Below, one piece after another: positions 1 to 12,666 of a stretch of 64,000 bases of DNA. The number at the start of each line of letters is the position of its first letter. Position 1 is the first letter of the stretch. Position numbers and translations under genes: made by a program. The stretch comes from Sebastes aleutianus (taxonomy: Eukaryota; Chordata; Actinopteri; Perciformes; Sebastidae), in NCBI GenBank assembly GCA_916700875.1, contig CAKAKS010000062.1, positions 15,913,460 to 15,977,459 on the forward strand, written 5' to 3'. Below the pieces are notes generated by a model. The model made no database searches and was not told the origin of the DNA. It saw only the letters and a program-made list of their open reading frames with translations.

Positions 1-2158
1 CTCTCAGGTGATGGAGAGGATATATTTGCAGCTGCTTTAGAAAAAGAAAACAAACAGTGGAGGACCGGGAGAGGGAAAATAATGAATTAAAGCCCATGCA
101 TTATAATTCTTGTGAGCGAAGACTCAGTATCCCCCCCTATTTAATCGGATGTAATCTACCTGCTTGGCAGCATTCCAATCAGATAGTTTCAATTATGCTC
201 TTGTAATGCCACTCTGTGAGGAGGGGGAAAGTGCTGAGCAGAGCACTTTGCAGGCGATTTGCAAATAACAGCAAGGGAGTCTTTTAGAGAAATGACTGAA
301 CAGGAAGCCGGAGAGTTGCTGGAGTTGACAGCTCTCTCACTCTCTGGTTTGCTGGCTTTGGCGGTGACGGCGTGTTTTGCATCCCACCTCCTCCCTCCTC
401 CCTCCTCCTCCCTGTGACAGCAGCTGTCGGGACAGTAAAGTGCCACTGAAGGTGGCCTCCTATGGTAATACGGAGGTAATTATTTTCCACTGAAAAACCA
501 CCATCTCACAACCAGGCAGGCAGGTTGGAGCCACGGGAGCGGTGCGCAGAGGCAGCCATCCCGGATCTCAGTGACACCCCAAGTTATTGAGTTAGTAGGA
601 TGCGGTCTGGTGTGCTCGGGAGTCAGCAATTCAGCATTTTGTGTTCCCCCGTATGTGTATTTGCCCCCGATGTCAGCGTGCTGCCGGCCTGTCTGAGCGC
701 CGAGTGAAAGTTAATCTGGATGTTTGCAAACACGCGACTGCGCTCGCCGTGATAAAAAGCCAGACAGACAGAGCTGGAGGACAGCGGTGCTCAGTAGTCT
801 GGCAACATACGCTAAAGGTCGATAGTGTCATGTGTGACCGATGAAACAGATTGACCCGCGGGGCTCTGGTACCTTGTCACCCTCCACGGTCCCAGCATCT
901 GTCTGCAATGTGTCACCCCCGGGGCCCAACATGGCTACTCAGGCTATTAACCTCCAGCGCGCGAGGACACGGCAGAGTTAAGACCCCTCCGCCCGTCTCT
1001 CTGTCACAAATCCACTCCTCGCCAGCCGGCCGGCCGGCCAGCACGCTGCATTTTTCGGCCCGCGTGTCCTTCGCCACTTGTTACCTCTTTGGTCCGAAAG
1101 CCGACAAGCCCGGGCGGGGACTTAGGAAGCTGCCACTGACGTGCCCTACCTGGATGGCTGCAGGGGAGACAAAGTGGGACCTTGAATCAAACAACTGTCA
1201 CTGTTAACAATGTATGTCACCATCTCGGAATGGGCCATAAAAACCAAATAAATGACGGCCATTACAGTGGAGATTGTGATTATGATAATGAGAATAATAA
1301 AGGCGATCATCATTACGATCATGATGATAATGATAATACTGTGATGATGAATTATAATGAATAAATCCCTACCCCATTTCCTAAATGGTGGGAAATGTAT
1401 CACTAAGAGTGGCCTGCAGCCGTGTGACAGCCTCAGAGCAGGGTGAGGGTTATCACTGTGTGTGTGTGTGTGTGTGTCCGTGTGTGTGTGTGTCATTTGA
1501 ACCGTTTGTACTCCGGCAACAACCTACTCCCTTTTCACGTCTGTATCTCAGTACAAGATTGTGTCTGTGTCTGTGACTCCCCAGCCAGTGTATAGTGTGT
1601 TTGCCATGCTCAGAGAGCACTTCCCAGGAGACCTTGCAGTTTACATATCACATTCAAACAGCTTTTGTGCTCAATATCTGCCACTTCCACTCTCTCGTTT
1701 CTCATCCTCCACTCCTTTCTGTGTTTTCTTTATCTCGGCACTAAATCACAGTTCGTTTTTTGTTCGTTTTAATCATTTGCAGAAAGGAGACTGTTCCCAC
1801 CAGAAACAACACAGCACCGGCTGTTTGTTCAAAACATGCTCAAATCAAACTTCATGTTTTCCTGATGAGTGACCTCTTGTGGTAATGCCAGTAATTACTG
1901 TCCTCTCTCAGAAGCAAAGGTGGAAGTAGTACGACGCTGTCATAGAATTGCTAATCAGGCGAATGGTTTTCTTTTTTTTGAAGTTCACTCACTGTCTCTT
2001 ACTAACAGCCAACGTTGCAGTCGTTTAACCACGACTCTCCAAAGTTCAAATATAAAGCTCAGTAATTAACAGGGCGTATCTTGTTTGTTTTATTTGTACA
2101 TAAAGAGATATATGAATATGCCATATGTTTGATATTTCTGCTCAGTGCTTCTGTGCAG

Positions 2159-2515
2159 TAGAACTGCAACAACTAATTTATAAAGTGATTAATTGTCAAC
2201 TATTAAGTTAATCAAAACTATTTTGATAATCTATTAATCAGTTTGGGTCATTTTGTTAAGAAAAAAGTTCAAATTCTGTGATTATAGTTTCTTTAATGTG
2301 AATATTTACTTTACTCCTCTATGACAGTAAATTGAATATCTTTGAGTTGTGGACAAAACGAGACATTTGAGGACGTCATCTTGGGCTTTGGGAAACACTG
2401 ATTGACATTTTTCACCATTTTCTGACATTTTATAGACCAAAACAACTAATCCATTAATCGAGAAAATAATCAACAGATAAATCGACAATAAAAATAATCG
2501 TAAGTTGCAGCCCTA
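2159..2515 (+). repeat. hAT-like MITE, TAGGGCTGCAAC family, copy 1
   Basis: 357-bp non-autonomous element. Left end TAGAACTGCAAC, right end GTTGCAGCCCTA (inverted). It is flanked by a perfect 8-bp duplication CTGTGCAG (2151-2158 and 2516-2523), the size made by hAT transposases. No ORF. The interior (attaatcg, gacatttgaggacgtcat, ttttcaccattttctga) recurs at 10.2, 32.4 and 56.8 kb. Confidence 0.85.
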
Positions 2516-2619
2516 CTGTGCAGTGTCTCCAGCTTTAGAGTGGGTTACCAGATATGGTCGGTAATAACAGCCTTTAGTATAGTTCTCAGGCACGACCTGT
2601 ACCAGACCTGGCAACCTCA

Positions 2620-3246
2620 CTGTGACAACAAGACTCCAGGAAGTCACTGCACCCGGCTGCACCAGGCAAAAGTGGCCCAAATCTGACTCAGTGTGACTCA
2701 GATCTGTTTTTCTTTTCATAAGAGTGTGAACAGTACCAGATGGAATCTCATCTTTTCGATTCTGATTTTGGCCACTTTCATATGTGGTCCTAAATCAGAT
2801 GCAGATGCGACTTTTACGTCACTCTAGATCGTCATTTGTCACAGTTCTGCGCTGTGAAGCCATTCACGTCACAATCCCACCACTCCTGGCTCCAAGTCCG
2901 CATCCGCACGCACTTCAATAGAGAAGTAGCAGCCATTGATCCACAAAAAGCCATAATGAGAGATTTGACTCTCTTTCTCCTCGTCCTCGTTATCATCTGC
3001 TCCCAAATTTGCTGGCTTCCACTGCACATCATCTTTTAAATGAAACCGTAAACGCTGACTTCAGCTGCCTCCCTGTTTACTTCCGTACGATGCTGCGTGT
3101 CACATCTTTGTTATTGTTTTTTTGCGCATAAAATCTGATATTGGCAACATTTTAAAAAAAAATATGTGAACAGCCAAACCAAAAAAAATCAGATCCGAGC
3201 AATAAATCAGAATTGAGCACGAAGGCTTGCAATGTGAGCGTAGCCT
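2620..3246. repeat. Degenerate transposon remnant
   Basis: Contains repeated atcagat/aatcagat motifs (2757, 2795, 3135, 3189) and ends near gcaatgtgagcgtagcctta. Read in reverse this looks like the taaggctacgctcacattgc end common among fish MITEs. No matching left end was found, so it is taken as a truncated copy. Confidence 0.4.
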
Positions 3247-4216
3247 TAGTGAGCATTAGCAGTGCCAGACTGAGCCAGGTTAGCTGCTTCCAGTCTCTAT
3301 GCTAAGCTCAGCTAATCGCCTCTTGCTCCATAATGTTCATGCGCGAGATTTATACTGATCTTGTGATTAAACTCTCTGAAAAAAAAAGCTTCCAAAATGT
3401 TGAACTCTTCATTTCATTAAATAGTTTGTATTGCTTAAATGTAACCAAAGAGATGGCAGGTTAGAAAACACTGATGTAGCCATTAAATGCGTTTTGAAAG
3501 ACACGACCAATGACCTATTTTGCCAAATATGAGGACTTGTGCATTATAGACTTACCCCACAGTGGTGCATAGAAGAGAGGATGAACTATGCTGTTGACCA
3601 CTGAGGTTTTGTTCACTGAAAACACATCAGAAAAAGAACCTGCCTCAAAAACAAGGTCCATCTAAACAGACAAGCCGCCAGCGCCCTCAGTGAAATCCAT
3701 CACCGGTGTCACAGCGACAAACAAGTGGAATTTGTCATTGACATCAGACACGTCATTTATATAGAAATGTCAGCATAGCATTCGCATAATGATGGAAACA
3801 ACAACGCTGAGGGCTTTGGGCCTCGCACTCTGATGGCTGTGTGCAAACGTCACCAATAATGTGTCTTTAGTCTAGACATGTCAGGGCTCTGTGGGATCTA
3901 TATCCACGCCTTTTTGTCAGCGCCTTCAATCTTCCCTGTTGCTCAAGAGCTAAGTGCAAGAGATTAATAAGTGGATTTGTAATGCACAACCTCAGGTTTG
4001 ACACTATAAGTCATCGGCTGTTTATCGCTTTGGCTTTCTCGCCGGATTGAAAAATGGCAGACGCTGAGTAAGTTAGTTAGCCGCTCTCTCCACCCCCGCC
4101 TCCCTCCTATTTCTAACCCCCCCCTCCTCCTCCTTGCGCTTCAGGACCGGGAGGTACAGTATACTGTAGCAGCTAATGAGCAGCTTGTGTCTTTTCTGTT
4201 TGTTTCCCTCTGGCAG

Positions 4217-4360
4217 ACAGATGATGTGACGCAAACAGAGGGCTCTCAGCAGCTCCAGCTCCAGCACTCAGACTCTTCAGAGAAGCAGCAGCCCAAAAGG
4301 TTACATGTCTCCAACATTCCCTTCCGCTTCCGGGACCCTGACCTAAGGCAAATGTTTGGG
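4217..4360 (+). CDS. rbfox3: rbfox3 exon: linker and start of RRM (144 nt)
   Basis: 48 codons, phase 0 at both ends. The acceptor is tctggcag before ACAGATGAT and the donor is GGG/gtgagt. It begins TDDVTQTEGSQQ, the acidic/Gln-rich linker seen in all RBFOX proteins. It then runs through QPKRLHVSNIPFRFRDPDLR, so RNP2 (LHVSNI) and the first RRM helix are complete. The phenylalanine of NIPF is one of the aromatic residues that RBFOX uses to hold the GCAUG RNA. A second AG four bases downstream (cagACAG) would shift the frame, so the first AG is chosen. The preceding exon is not in the window. Confidence 0.97.
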
Positions 4361-4981
4361 GTGAGTACCAAGAAGCAAAAAAATCCAATTTAATACAACT
4401 TATTTTTGTAGGTTCAGCCTTTTTCTATTGGTTAATATAACACTGTGCTGGTTAGGTTAATTCCTGGGATCTGGGAGCACGGTAACAATGGAACAACAAA
4501 GTCAGTTTGCCTCGCCTGAAACAAAGGGTGCCTCCGCTTACGCCAGAAGAAATTATTACACTGACGAAATAAAATATTCAAGCTTCAGGGAGAACGAGCT
4601 GTGGGGCTAAACCACGAAGCAAAGGCCACAAATTTAATGAGTGAGGCGACTGCGTAAAGCAGCATCTACCGTAGTAACTACACTACATTTTCAGGAAAAA
4701 AAGAGTGCATTTTTACAAGTTGGGAAAAAGTCAAGAAAAACAGCCAAATCAGGTGCTGATGGATGAGAAAAAAACTCACTGCTACACTGACACCAGGCTG
4801 AAGTACGGCCATCATTTGACCGTTCATCTTTGTCTTCTTTTCCTTTGGCGGACCAGTTGATTTAAAACCCATTTGATCAACTTGATGTGCTCAAGTTTCT
4901 TGCCCTGTCAGACTTCTTTTTCGCAATGTTGCTGTGTCCCCAGATGCCAGCAATTAACTTGGTGAGAACAATGTTATTAAC

Positions 4982-5445
4982 TAGGGATGCACCGATCCGA
5001 CTTTTTCAGTCCCGATAGAGATACCTTTGGGTTTCGACCAATACCGAGTACCGATCCGATACCGGTGTTTAATCAATAAGCTGTATGCTTCACTGTGTGG
5101 AAGGGACTGGGATCATTCTTTTATGTGTAAGGCAACATCAGGCTTGACTTAAACACTGTTTTCCTAACTTTGTAAAACAAAACGCAACAATTAAATACAG
5201 AGATGTAAATTTACTCTTGTTATTTATGATTAAAATAATAAATTGTACACCAGAAACTTGGTAAAAAATCTACAAAGTTAACAGGAATGATATGGTCAAC
5301 AGGAAGTCAAATTACAGTGTATAATATATATAGTATATAAACATAGAATTGAATTGAATAGATCGGCCCCATTGTCACCAATATCCAATCCAGCTGTTTT
5401 AGTCGGTATCGACCCAGTATTCGATCTGGTATCGGTGCATCCCTA
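4982..5445 (+). repeat. hAT-like MITE, TAGGGATGCACCGA family, copy 1
   Basis: 464-bp element with inverted ends TAGGGATGCACCGAT and ATCGGTGCATCCCTA. Perfect 8-bp target duplication TTATTAAC (4974-4981 and 5446-5453). No transposase ORF. Intronic in rbfox3. Confidence 0.88.
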
Positions 5446-5963
5446 TTATTAACAATTGGAATGATGGCTAAAACATAATTAACTTTAAGTCTGTCTATCT
5501 TGGTCATTAACAGAACACATACAGTATATCCTAGCTTTTAGAGCAGCTCGAATCAGGACTGAGAAAAATGATTTGTCCTGATTACCTGTTTAGAGGTTAC
5601 ACATACAGAGCTGTCAGCTGCACGCAATCAGATTACATATCAGCATTACCAGAAGCCCTCAACAGAAATGTTCTCTTTCTCTCTCCGTCTCTCGCCCAAT
5701 TAATGAGGCAATGAATAGTTCAACAGCTCACCCTTGTGTCTCACAAAAGCCTCAATAAGAATTGAACCATACATCCCCCAATTCAATAACCATAATGGAT
5801 CTGAATGGAGACAATCGGCAAAAAAAAATGTACTTTAAATGTTATGCGCTAATTGGACCATTAGAACCCAGAGGCGTTAATTCTCGTCGTTATGAAGACA
5901 ACATCCAGCTGATGATATTAATTACTCGAGAGCCCTGGCTTTTATAAATTGCAGACAACATGG

Positions 5964-5965
5964 CT

Positions 5966-6006
<41 letters not shown>
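5964..6006 (+). repeat. (CT)n microsatellite
   Basis: About 21 uninterrupted CT units in an rbfox3 intron. Confidence 0.95.
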
Positions 6007-6009
<3 letters not shown>

Positions 6010-8109
6010 TGTTGGCTTTATTGTTCCCAGCTCTGGTGCAGGTCGCGTGGAATCCAAATCGCCTCAGTAATTAGCTCGGAGGCTTTGTGTGCCTGGCCGA
6101 CGCATGCAGATATACGATACAAAATTGATCGCAGCCCACCCAGTCCCCCTCAATCACCCTACTCACCCACGTGTGGCCCCGTTCCTTCCTGTTACATCCC
6201 CCCCACCCCTTCCCTTTCCCTTCTTGGTGGTTGGCATAGCAGAGGATTGTGGGATTGATTGTTTTGGGGTAGAACTTGGCATAGATGATAGCTGGTGTGC
6301 TCCACCCTCTGACATGGTCCTCCACAATGGGCCTTTGTGTGATCAGCGTGTGCAAAGCCTCATCCCTCTAGCTCTTAATGGCTTCTGGAGCGCCACCGGC
6401 TCAATACGCCATTACTGCTGCGCATGAGTGAAACCCACAGCAGACATGCAGGGGGAGCAACGACATAGAGGGAGAAGGGAGAGTGGAGGTGCTGCTGCAC
6501 GGCCCACTAAAGAAAGGCCCTTAAAGCATGAGCAAAGCCCCGCCGGGAGCTCCCATCTGCTCCCACGCGGCACGGAGAAAACCCTCTCTCTGGTGACGGC
6601 ACCCTAAAAACAAGAAGGGAGGGAACCCTTGCACGCCACGGGGTTAAGGGTGTGGAGAAAACCTGTGAGCCTTTAACGAGGCGCTGAATGAAGGGCTCAT
6701 TAGGACGACCACAGCGGACCTTAATCAGTAATTAGAAACTGTGATCTCTGAGAGCTAGCAAGTGCGGGGGGGGGGGGAGGAAATGAAAACACTCGAAGCG
6801 CGATGCGAGCGAGCGAGCTCTGTGCGGCGCCCATGCTGCGCTGCTTGAGGGTGCCCTCGTTTGTGCGACTGGGTTCTTCAGCAGTGCTTCTCTCGGTGCA
6901 TGTAAGGGCTCTCACAGCATTCCCCGGAGCAATCAGGACCTCTGCACCCCCCTCTATCCCTCCCATTCCCCCCCCATCCTGCTGTCACGCTGACTGCTGT
7001 GCCTGAGCGTGCTCTACACTGGCACTCTACTGTTTGAATACACAGGGCTGCTGCAGCGTAATTATAGGTTTCTTAAGAGCTTAAAGATATTCAAGCAAAT
7101 CAAAGGTGGAGGCGCAGTGGCCTCAATATTATGTGTTGCTTCCACACTAGGAGGGCTTACGGCACAGAGGATACAGTATATTGTAATTTCATTTAGGGAA
7201 AAAGGCACACACTGTATCAAAGCACTGCACCAGTGTGTTTTAGCTCCATAAATGTAAATCATGTATACTTTCACATTTATTTGCTGACCATTTTTTTGTA
7301 CGTATGCATTCCAGGCGTCCATTGCTTTCTGTTCATTTTTTTGCATAAATATCAATCCAATTTCTATTTCTAGCATAATGTATTTGAAGTGCACAGCCTT
7401 ATTTAATAAAGATAATGTAATGGAAGTGAAAATATTGATATTGAAATGAATGGATGCCTGGAATGGTAGAAAAAAACACATTCAAATGTCTAAAATGAAG
7501 CAGCATGATTTGCAAAATGGTCAGCTGTGATAAAAAAATAAAATATATTTGATAAATGGGATAAAACGTGCACAACTTGTGAATCCGATATGTGTGTATT
7601 TGCATATTGAATAGTTTTAGTGGTCTATGGATGAATCGAGCTGCAGCCTCTTAGATGACGTCAGTCTGCCTTGTCCTCCCTCTGGAGACTCCTCCCATTG
7701 AAGCTATTGTTTATCGGTGCTGCTGATGCAGCTGTTTCTGTTTCTGTGTGTGTGTGTGTGTGTGTATGTGTGTGAGTGGGTGGGCGGGGATAGAAGTGCA
7801 TGAGATCACTGGTGAGCAGCGAGCAGTCCCCAGCGCCATGTGGAAATCCACAAAGACGACTTCCTCTGAAACTAATTAATCGACGCCACAAGCCCATTAC
7901 GCTCGGTTAAAACAATTAGCATCTGCACATTGCGTGGGGGAAGCATTGTCATCTCAGGCGAGAAAAGGGGCATCACGCTGGGATATAAATGCCTGTGTGT
8001 GTGATCGAGCCAACGCGTCCCATTCAAATCAATGGAGCTGAGCGCCATATGAGGCAGATGTGTGGATAGGATCTATGGAATCCTTTTCCAGAGCCCATAT
8101 ATATAGGGT

Positions 8110-8138
8110 GGGAGGAGGAGGAGGAGGAGGAGGAGGAG
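8110..8138 (+). repeat. (GGA)n microsatellite
   Basis: About nine GGA units following tatatagggtgg. Confidence 0.9.
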
Positions 8139-9196
8139 ATACACCCTGCTGGAGCAGAGGAGCTTTTAAATAACCAGGCCTTGTTTTTCCTTTAACTCTG
8201 TGTGGTTAGGCCACCGCAGAACCCTTTCAAGTGGGAGGGGACATGTGTTTTTCGCTAACCCATAAACCCTCACCTCCTCGAGCCCACTCCACTCACTTCA
8301 GCCAGATAATAGCCAGCTCCTCCTAACCCCTATTAGTGGCTCAGTCAAACGATCCATCCATTCCCATTGAGCGTCGACCACATGGAAGGCCCATTTCTTC
8401 CCTGTTGTGCCGAAATGAAGGCGACGCGGACCGCTTGACAGGGTAATTACTTTTAATGAAATAATACGGCCATTGTAGACAGCAATTAAAAGTCGCTCTC
8501 ACTCCGCTCATTAGAGGAACTTACAGTTTACTTTCATTCCTCTGTTTTCTAATGATCCGAAGGCAGGCCCTTTTAAATCGAAAGGCTGGAGCGTGTTAAC
8601 CCCTGGGGACTGGCCCTTAGGTCCTGTTGACTGTGAGAGAGCACACAAACAAAGAGGAGGAAGAGAGAATAAAGAAGAGGCATATAAAAGGATAGGAAAG
8701 GTATATTCACAACTGATCCACCAAACTCTCCACCAAGTCAGAGCTCAGTTATCTGCTCAGGAGACTTGAAGAAGTGAGTTTTCCCCCAGGTGATCGCGGA
8801 GGTGGAGGAGGTTCCACATCTCACACAACACAACTTCAAAATACAATCTTTTTTTCTCTCTCTTTTGTGTAAAAACAAGCAAAACAAACATCAGAAATGC
8901 TGATATGTAATCAAAGATCCGGTATTTCTACAGATCGTGTGATCTCATTTCATATAGTATTGATAGCAATACAAAAAGTAGCAGCTATGACTTCTCTTTT
9001 TTTAAAAGCGTGCCAGCCAGCTTCAAGAAACTGTTTGCCGAGCTAACAAATGCAAATTGACCACCATTTCCTCACAAAAGTAACATTTCCATATTGCCTT
9101 AATGGTTTTTCTTTCTCCAGTCGTCCTTCTCATGAATTCGCAGTCAGTGAGGCTTTCTAACTCCATCTCTCTTCTCTTTTTCTTTTCTCTCTGCAG

Positions 9197-9250
9197 CAAT
9201 TTGGAAAGATTTTAGATGTGGAGATTATCTTTAATGAGCGAGGATCCAAG
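9197..9250 (+). CDS. rbfox3: rbfox3 exon: RRM middle (54 nt)
   Basis: 18 codons encoding QFGKILDVEIIFNERGSK, identical to the RBFOX consensus. It is beta-strand 2 and the beta2-beta3 loop of the RRM. The acceptor tctctgcag follows a CT-rich tract and the donor AAG/gtaagt is strong. Both ends are phase 0, so skipping this exon alone would keep the frame but break the RRM. Confidence 0.97.
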
Positions 9251-9344
9251 GTAAGTGAACTAGAACACCAGCTGCTTCATTACCATGTACTTCTTCTGTT
9301 TCCTAATGATGGCATTAGTGTAGTGTGTACATTGGCTGAGAGTA

Positions 9345-9560
9345 GTGGTCCCTAAGCCTGGTCCTGGAGAGCTGCATCCACCGTGCCTCTCTTTCTCTTT
9401 CTCCCTCCCTCCCTGTTGTTTTTGTTGTTGCAGCTCTAACCCAAGTTGTGAATCATTAGCCCTGTCAATCAATTCATTATTGAGCTGTTTCACAATTCAC
9501 TTAATCCACCAGCAGGCTGCAGGTCCTGAAGCTTATGGAATTGAAACTGCTTGTTTAGGG
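9345..9560. repeat. Probable interspersed repeat remnant
   Basis: A cctggtcctggagagctgcatccac start and a ccagcaggctgcaggtcctgaag part resemble a repeat often seen in fish introns. This is recognised by memory of its style only, with no structural hallmarks. Confidence 0.3.
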
Positions 9561-9821
9561 AGCGGCTGTTTGAAGCCTGGGTGTTGGTCCTACATTATTC
9601 AGGTTTTCTCATTTTGTTTTTTACATATACTATAATTCAGGATAAGAATAACGTTCTCGGGGGTGTTTTGCAAAATAAATGTAGTTTAGCTAAATTTGAA
9701 GGCTAATCCTACTTTCACCTCACATTTCAAGCTTTGGACAAACAGGATTGTGTGTTTTCTGTGTGGAGGCTTTTACACACCCGAGCTAATTTAATTTGTG
9801 ATTTTAAAGGGAGCCAGTTCA

Positions 9822-10080
9822 AGCCCATGAAAAGACCAAAACCAACAATGTGTTAGTCCGTCTCTCAGCGCTTTCTGACTTCCCCCGCTCTCCACCGAGT
9901 GCATTGGTTCCAATTGAAGATGTAAGTCTTTAAAATTGGGTCACAGATATACAGATTTACTCTTAAAAAAAGGCTCAATATTTTCCCAAAACAGCTGCGG
10001 ACTGTAGTTTTTAGTAAACCTTATTTGAACCGGACTAAATAGTGCCGTTGTTGAGGACTATTTTCAGCGGCGGATTAATC
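9822..10080 (+). repeat. Dispersed repeat, copy 1 (pairs with 41802-42060)
   Basis: Shares accaaaaccaacaatgt, gtccgtctctca, ctttctgacttcc, ggactgtagttttt and actaaatagtgc in the same order with 41802-42060. Two diverged copies of one family. The ends are not defined. Confidence 0.6.
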
Positions 10081-10162
10081 CACATTTGGTGCTCCAGTGA
10101 GTATTTCCGATCAGAGGACAGCGTATTGATGTGTTATTTATAGTTTTTGGACAACAACGGAG

Positions 10163-10536
10163 TAGAACTGCAACGATTAAACAATTAGTTGTCAACTGTT
10201 TAATTAAATGGCCAACTGTTTTGATAACCGATTAATCAGTTTGAGTATTTTATTATAGTTTTTTTATGAAAAAAAAGTCAAAACTCTCTGATTCCAGCTT
10301 TTTAATTGTGAATATAAATATATAATAATATAATAATAATCTAAATATATTTAAATTCAATATATTTTAAACTGAATATTTTTAAGTTTTGGACAAAACA
10401 AGATATTAGAGAACGTCTTGAGCTTTTTAGAAAACACTGATTGATATTTTTCACAATTTTCTGACATTTTATAGACCGAACAACTAATCGATTATTGAGA
10501 AAATAATCAACAGATTAATGGACAATTGCAGCCATA
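10163..10536 (+). repeat. hAT-like MITE, TAGGGCTGCAAC family, copy 2
   Basis: Begins TAGAACTGCAACG and ends TTGCAGCCATA. Flanks CAACGGAG (10155-10162) and CAATGGAG (10537-10544) match at 7 of 8 bases. It contains an AT-rich expansion near 10315-10350. It lies just after another repeat (9822-10080). Confidence 0.8.
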
Positions 10537-12381
10537 CAATGGAGCTTTATGGCAAAGAGGAAGAAGATATAACAGGCTTTGACTGCACTGAAAATACGTT
10601 GATTTTGGTCTTTTCATTGGATTTGTTGCCATTAAAAGCACAGAAAATCAGGAATAATCAATATAAATGTTACCTCTTAAAACCTTATTTTAACAGTGTC
10701 TAACTGCGTTGATCACGTTTGTATGCATTTAAAAGATAATCTGGACTCCTAAAGCATAAATACCAACAAGCCAGCAGAAAAATAGCCGCCGTGCTGCAGC
10801 GTTACTGCAGTATCAGTCTCCTAACCACCTACCATGGACAGGTGAAGCCCGCGGTGGTGTGAACAGCCGAGTGCTACTCATCCAGCTGTTCATTTAATAG
10901 AGTGTACTAAGCTCCACAGCTTTCCATTCATAAAGGAGACAGGGTCCCTGGCTGGGTGTTGAGGCATGAATACTATTGATTCCCATTCATACCTGGGAGT
11001 AGTTTGGGCTCGTATACAGGCATGCAGGGAGCCCTGGAAGCAGGCGACGCCGCCGCACTCAGCCCCCTCTGCCAGACAAGATTGAGCACCGGATAAACCT
11101 GCCTCCTCTGCCGTAACAAGCATTTATTGTTTGTGCCCTACAAAGCCATTACCCATGATGCCTCTCTCCCTCTCTCTCTCTCTCTCTCACCCTGTGTGCT
11201 ATATAATGAACCTAGCAGGCCATTAATAAACAATCTATTTTCTATGAAGCTTTGGCAATTTGCATTCAATATGTTTGTCTCCTTTGAAAAATGGTGGCTC
11301 CACTCTCCCCTCTTGTAAGCTAATTATTTGTGCATGATAAAAAAAAAAAAGATAGAGGGGGTAACCACAGTCGGGTGAATGTCCAAAGGATTAATTTTGC
11401 CCTCAATTCCTTTTTTGAATTTATTTCTTTATCTCTCTTTCCCCAAGGACAGGTCCCGTGTTATTTATGCTAGGAATAGCAGCCCGGAGATCCTGTGTAT
11501 GCATACGAGATCACGCCGCTCGCCATCTCTCACATGTATTACATCCTCAAGCAATTATCAGGCAGCGCCGGCCATGCTCCCGCTCCCCCTGCCCATACCT
11601 CTATAAGTATATATAGAAACCAAAAGGAATGGGACTTGTTTGGCCAGCATATCTTAATGCTTCCGCTATAGAGCTCAGGTCCAGTATCCCAGTCCACATA
11701 ACTCAAGGAAGTGACAAACCCCCCAGGGGAGCGAGGGAGTCAGAGAGTTGGGGGTTGTGGGGGGGGGAGGGGGATGGAAATGAGAGGTTGGGTATATTTT
11801 GGTCAGGGTTTAAAGTCAATATCCTCTTCTTTATCACAGAGGATGGTATTTGCGGTGACACCATTCACTTTTTTGCATCAATGAGCCGGTGTAATTTTTG
11901 CCTTCCATAAAAATGTCCCACTTATTAGAGCAAGTGAATTAGAAAATAGCCAGAGATCAAGTTAACATCTCTCCGCGGAGAATTCGCACTCCTTCTCCTG
12001 TTGCCCACGTTCTTCAAAGGGAGATGGGGGCCGCTGTGAGTGGGCGCCGCTGCTGAAGTTGTGTAGATAATTATACGACTATTATGGCAGCTAACACGGT
12101 GTTTTGCATCCGCCGCTTCCTGACATTCACCCATGGCACCGGTGCTGTGCTGTTTAATTGGGTAAAGCAGGCAGGTTTGTTGGTGTTGTTGCGTGAGGTC
12201 ATGTCACCGTTATCCTCTCCTCCTCGGATCTCTCTGTTTGCTGTTTCCTGACGCCTCACTAACTGCCTCTAATTAATCTGGCTGCTTACAACTCGACTCT
12301 GCCGCCGCTGCTGCTCACCTACTCCTGTCTTCTCACCTCTCTTTCCCTTCTCTCCCCTTTCTTTTTCCCCCCTCTGCGTGA

Positions 12382-12382
<1 letters not shown>

Positions 12383-12428
<46 letters not shown>

Positions 12429-12438
12429 TATGTGTGTC
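12383..12438 (+). repeat. (GT)n microsatellite upstream of the 93-nt exon
   Basis: About 19 pure TG units, then tatgtgtgtatgtgtg, ending 52 nt before the exon. UG-rich RNA upstream of an exon can bind CELF/TDP-43-type factors, so it may affect the weak acceptor. Confidence 0.95.
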
Positions 12439-12490
12439 CATTCTTTCCTTCTCCTTTTTTCTCTACCGGTGGCTAACGTGGCGCTCTCAG

Positions 12491-12583
12491 GGCTTTGGGT
12501 TTGTAACTTTTGAAACAAGCACAGATGCTGATCGTGCACGGGAGAAACTAAACGGTACAATCGTAGAGGGACGCAAAATAGAG
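12491..12583 (+). CDS. rbfox3: rbfox3 exon: RNP1 half of RRM (93 nt, likely regulated)
   Basis: 31 codons. They start GFGFVTFE, the RNP1 motif with the RNA-stacking phenylalanines, and continue through a helix with DADRAREKLNGT to EGRKIE. In mammals the matching 93-nt exon is alternatively spliced, and skipping it yields an RRM-defective, dominant-negative protein (known for RBFOX1/2). Here both splice sites look weak. The acceptor gcgctctcag is separated from the pyrimidine tract by purine-rich bases, and the donor is GAG/gtgctt, lacking the usual a/g-a-g-t. A (GT)n tract lies just upstream (12383-12438) and several TGCATG copies lie downstream. Phase 0 at both ends means that skipping keeps the frame. 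Confidence 0.97.
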
Positions 12584-12666
12584 GTGCTTTCATTTTTTCC
12601 CTTTTCCCATCATTTTTCTACTTCCTGCCTGCTGCCTCCTAAACTTACCTATAAACCCATGCATTA

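Larger units (their letters stand above)
1..4216 (+). other. rbfox3: rbfox3 upstream intron (partial)
   Basis: No coding exon is recognisable. It holds a GAT/AAT-rich stretch (1275-1365), a (GT)n tract (1458-1492), a hAT-like MITE (2159-2515) and a degenerate transposon remnant (about 2620-3246). The short frames here lack the RBFOX N-terminal sequences, so the preceding exon must lie left of position 1. Confidence 0.7.
4361..9196 (+). other. rbfox3: rbfox3 intron (4.8 kb)
   Basis: Contains a complete MITE (4982-5445), (CT)n at 5964-6006, a poly-G run near 6766-6778, (GT)n near 7746-7775 and (GGA)n at 8110-8138. A TATA-like sequence lies at 8683, followed by a good donor. A TGCATG occurs at 7797. 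No exon with RBFOX similarity was found. Confidence 0.7.
9251..12490 (+). other. rbfox3: rbfox3 intron (3.2 kb)
   Basis: Contains a probable interspersed-repeat remnant (9345-9560), a repeat shared with 41.8-42.06 kb (9822-10080) and a MITE (10163-10536). (CT)n lies at 11162-11188, and a long (GT)n (12383-12438) ends about 50 nt before the 93-nt exon. No coding sequence was recognised. Confidence 0.7.

Noticed and set aside
1260..1365. Coding frame rich in Asn/Asp (MNQTT...NDNT)
   Set aside because: Encoded by a GAT/AAT-rich simple repeat; not gene-like.
7062..7481. 139-codon minus-strand frame
   Set aside because: AT-rich intronic sequence encoding mostly Ile/Phe/Asn without motif.
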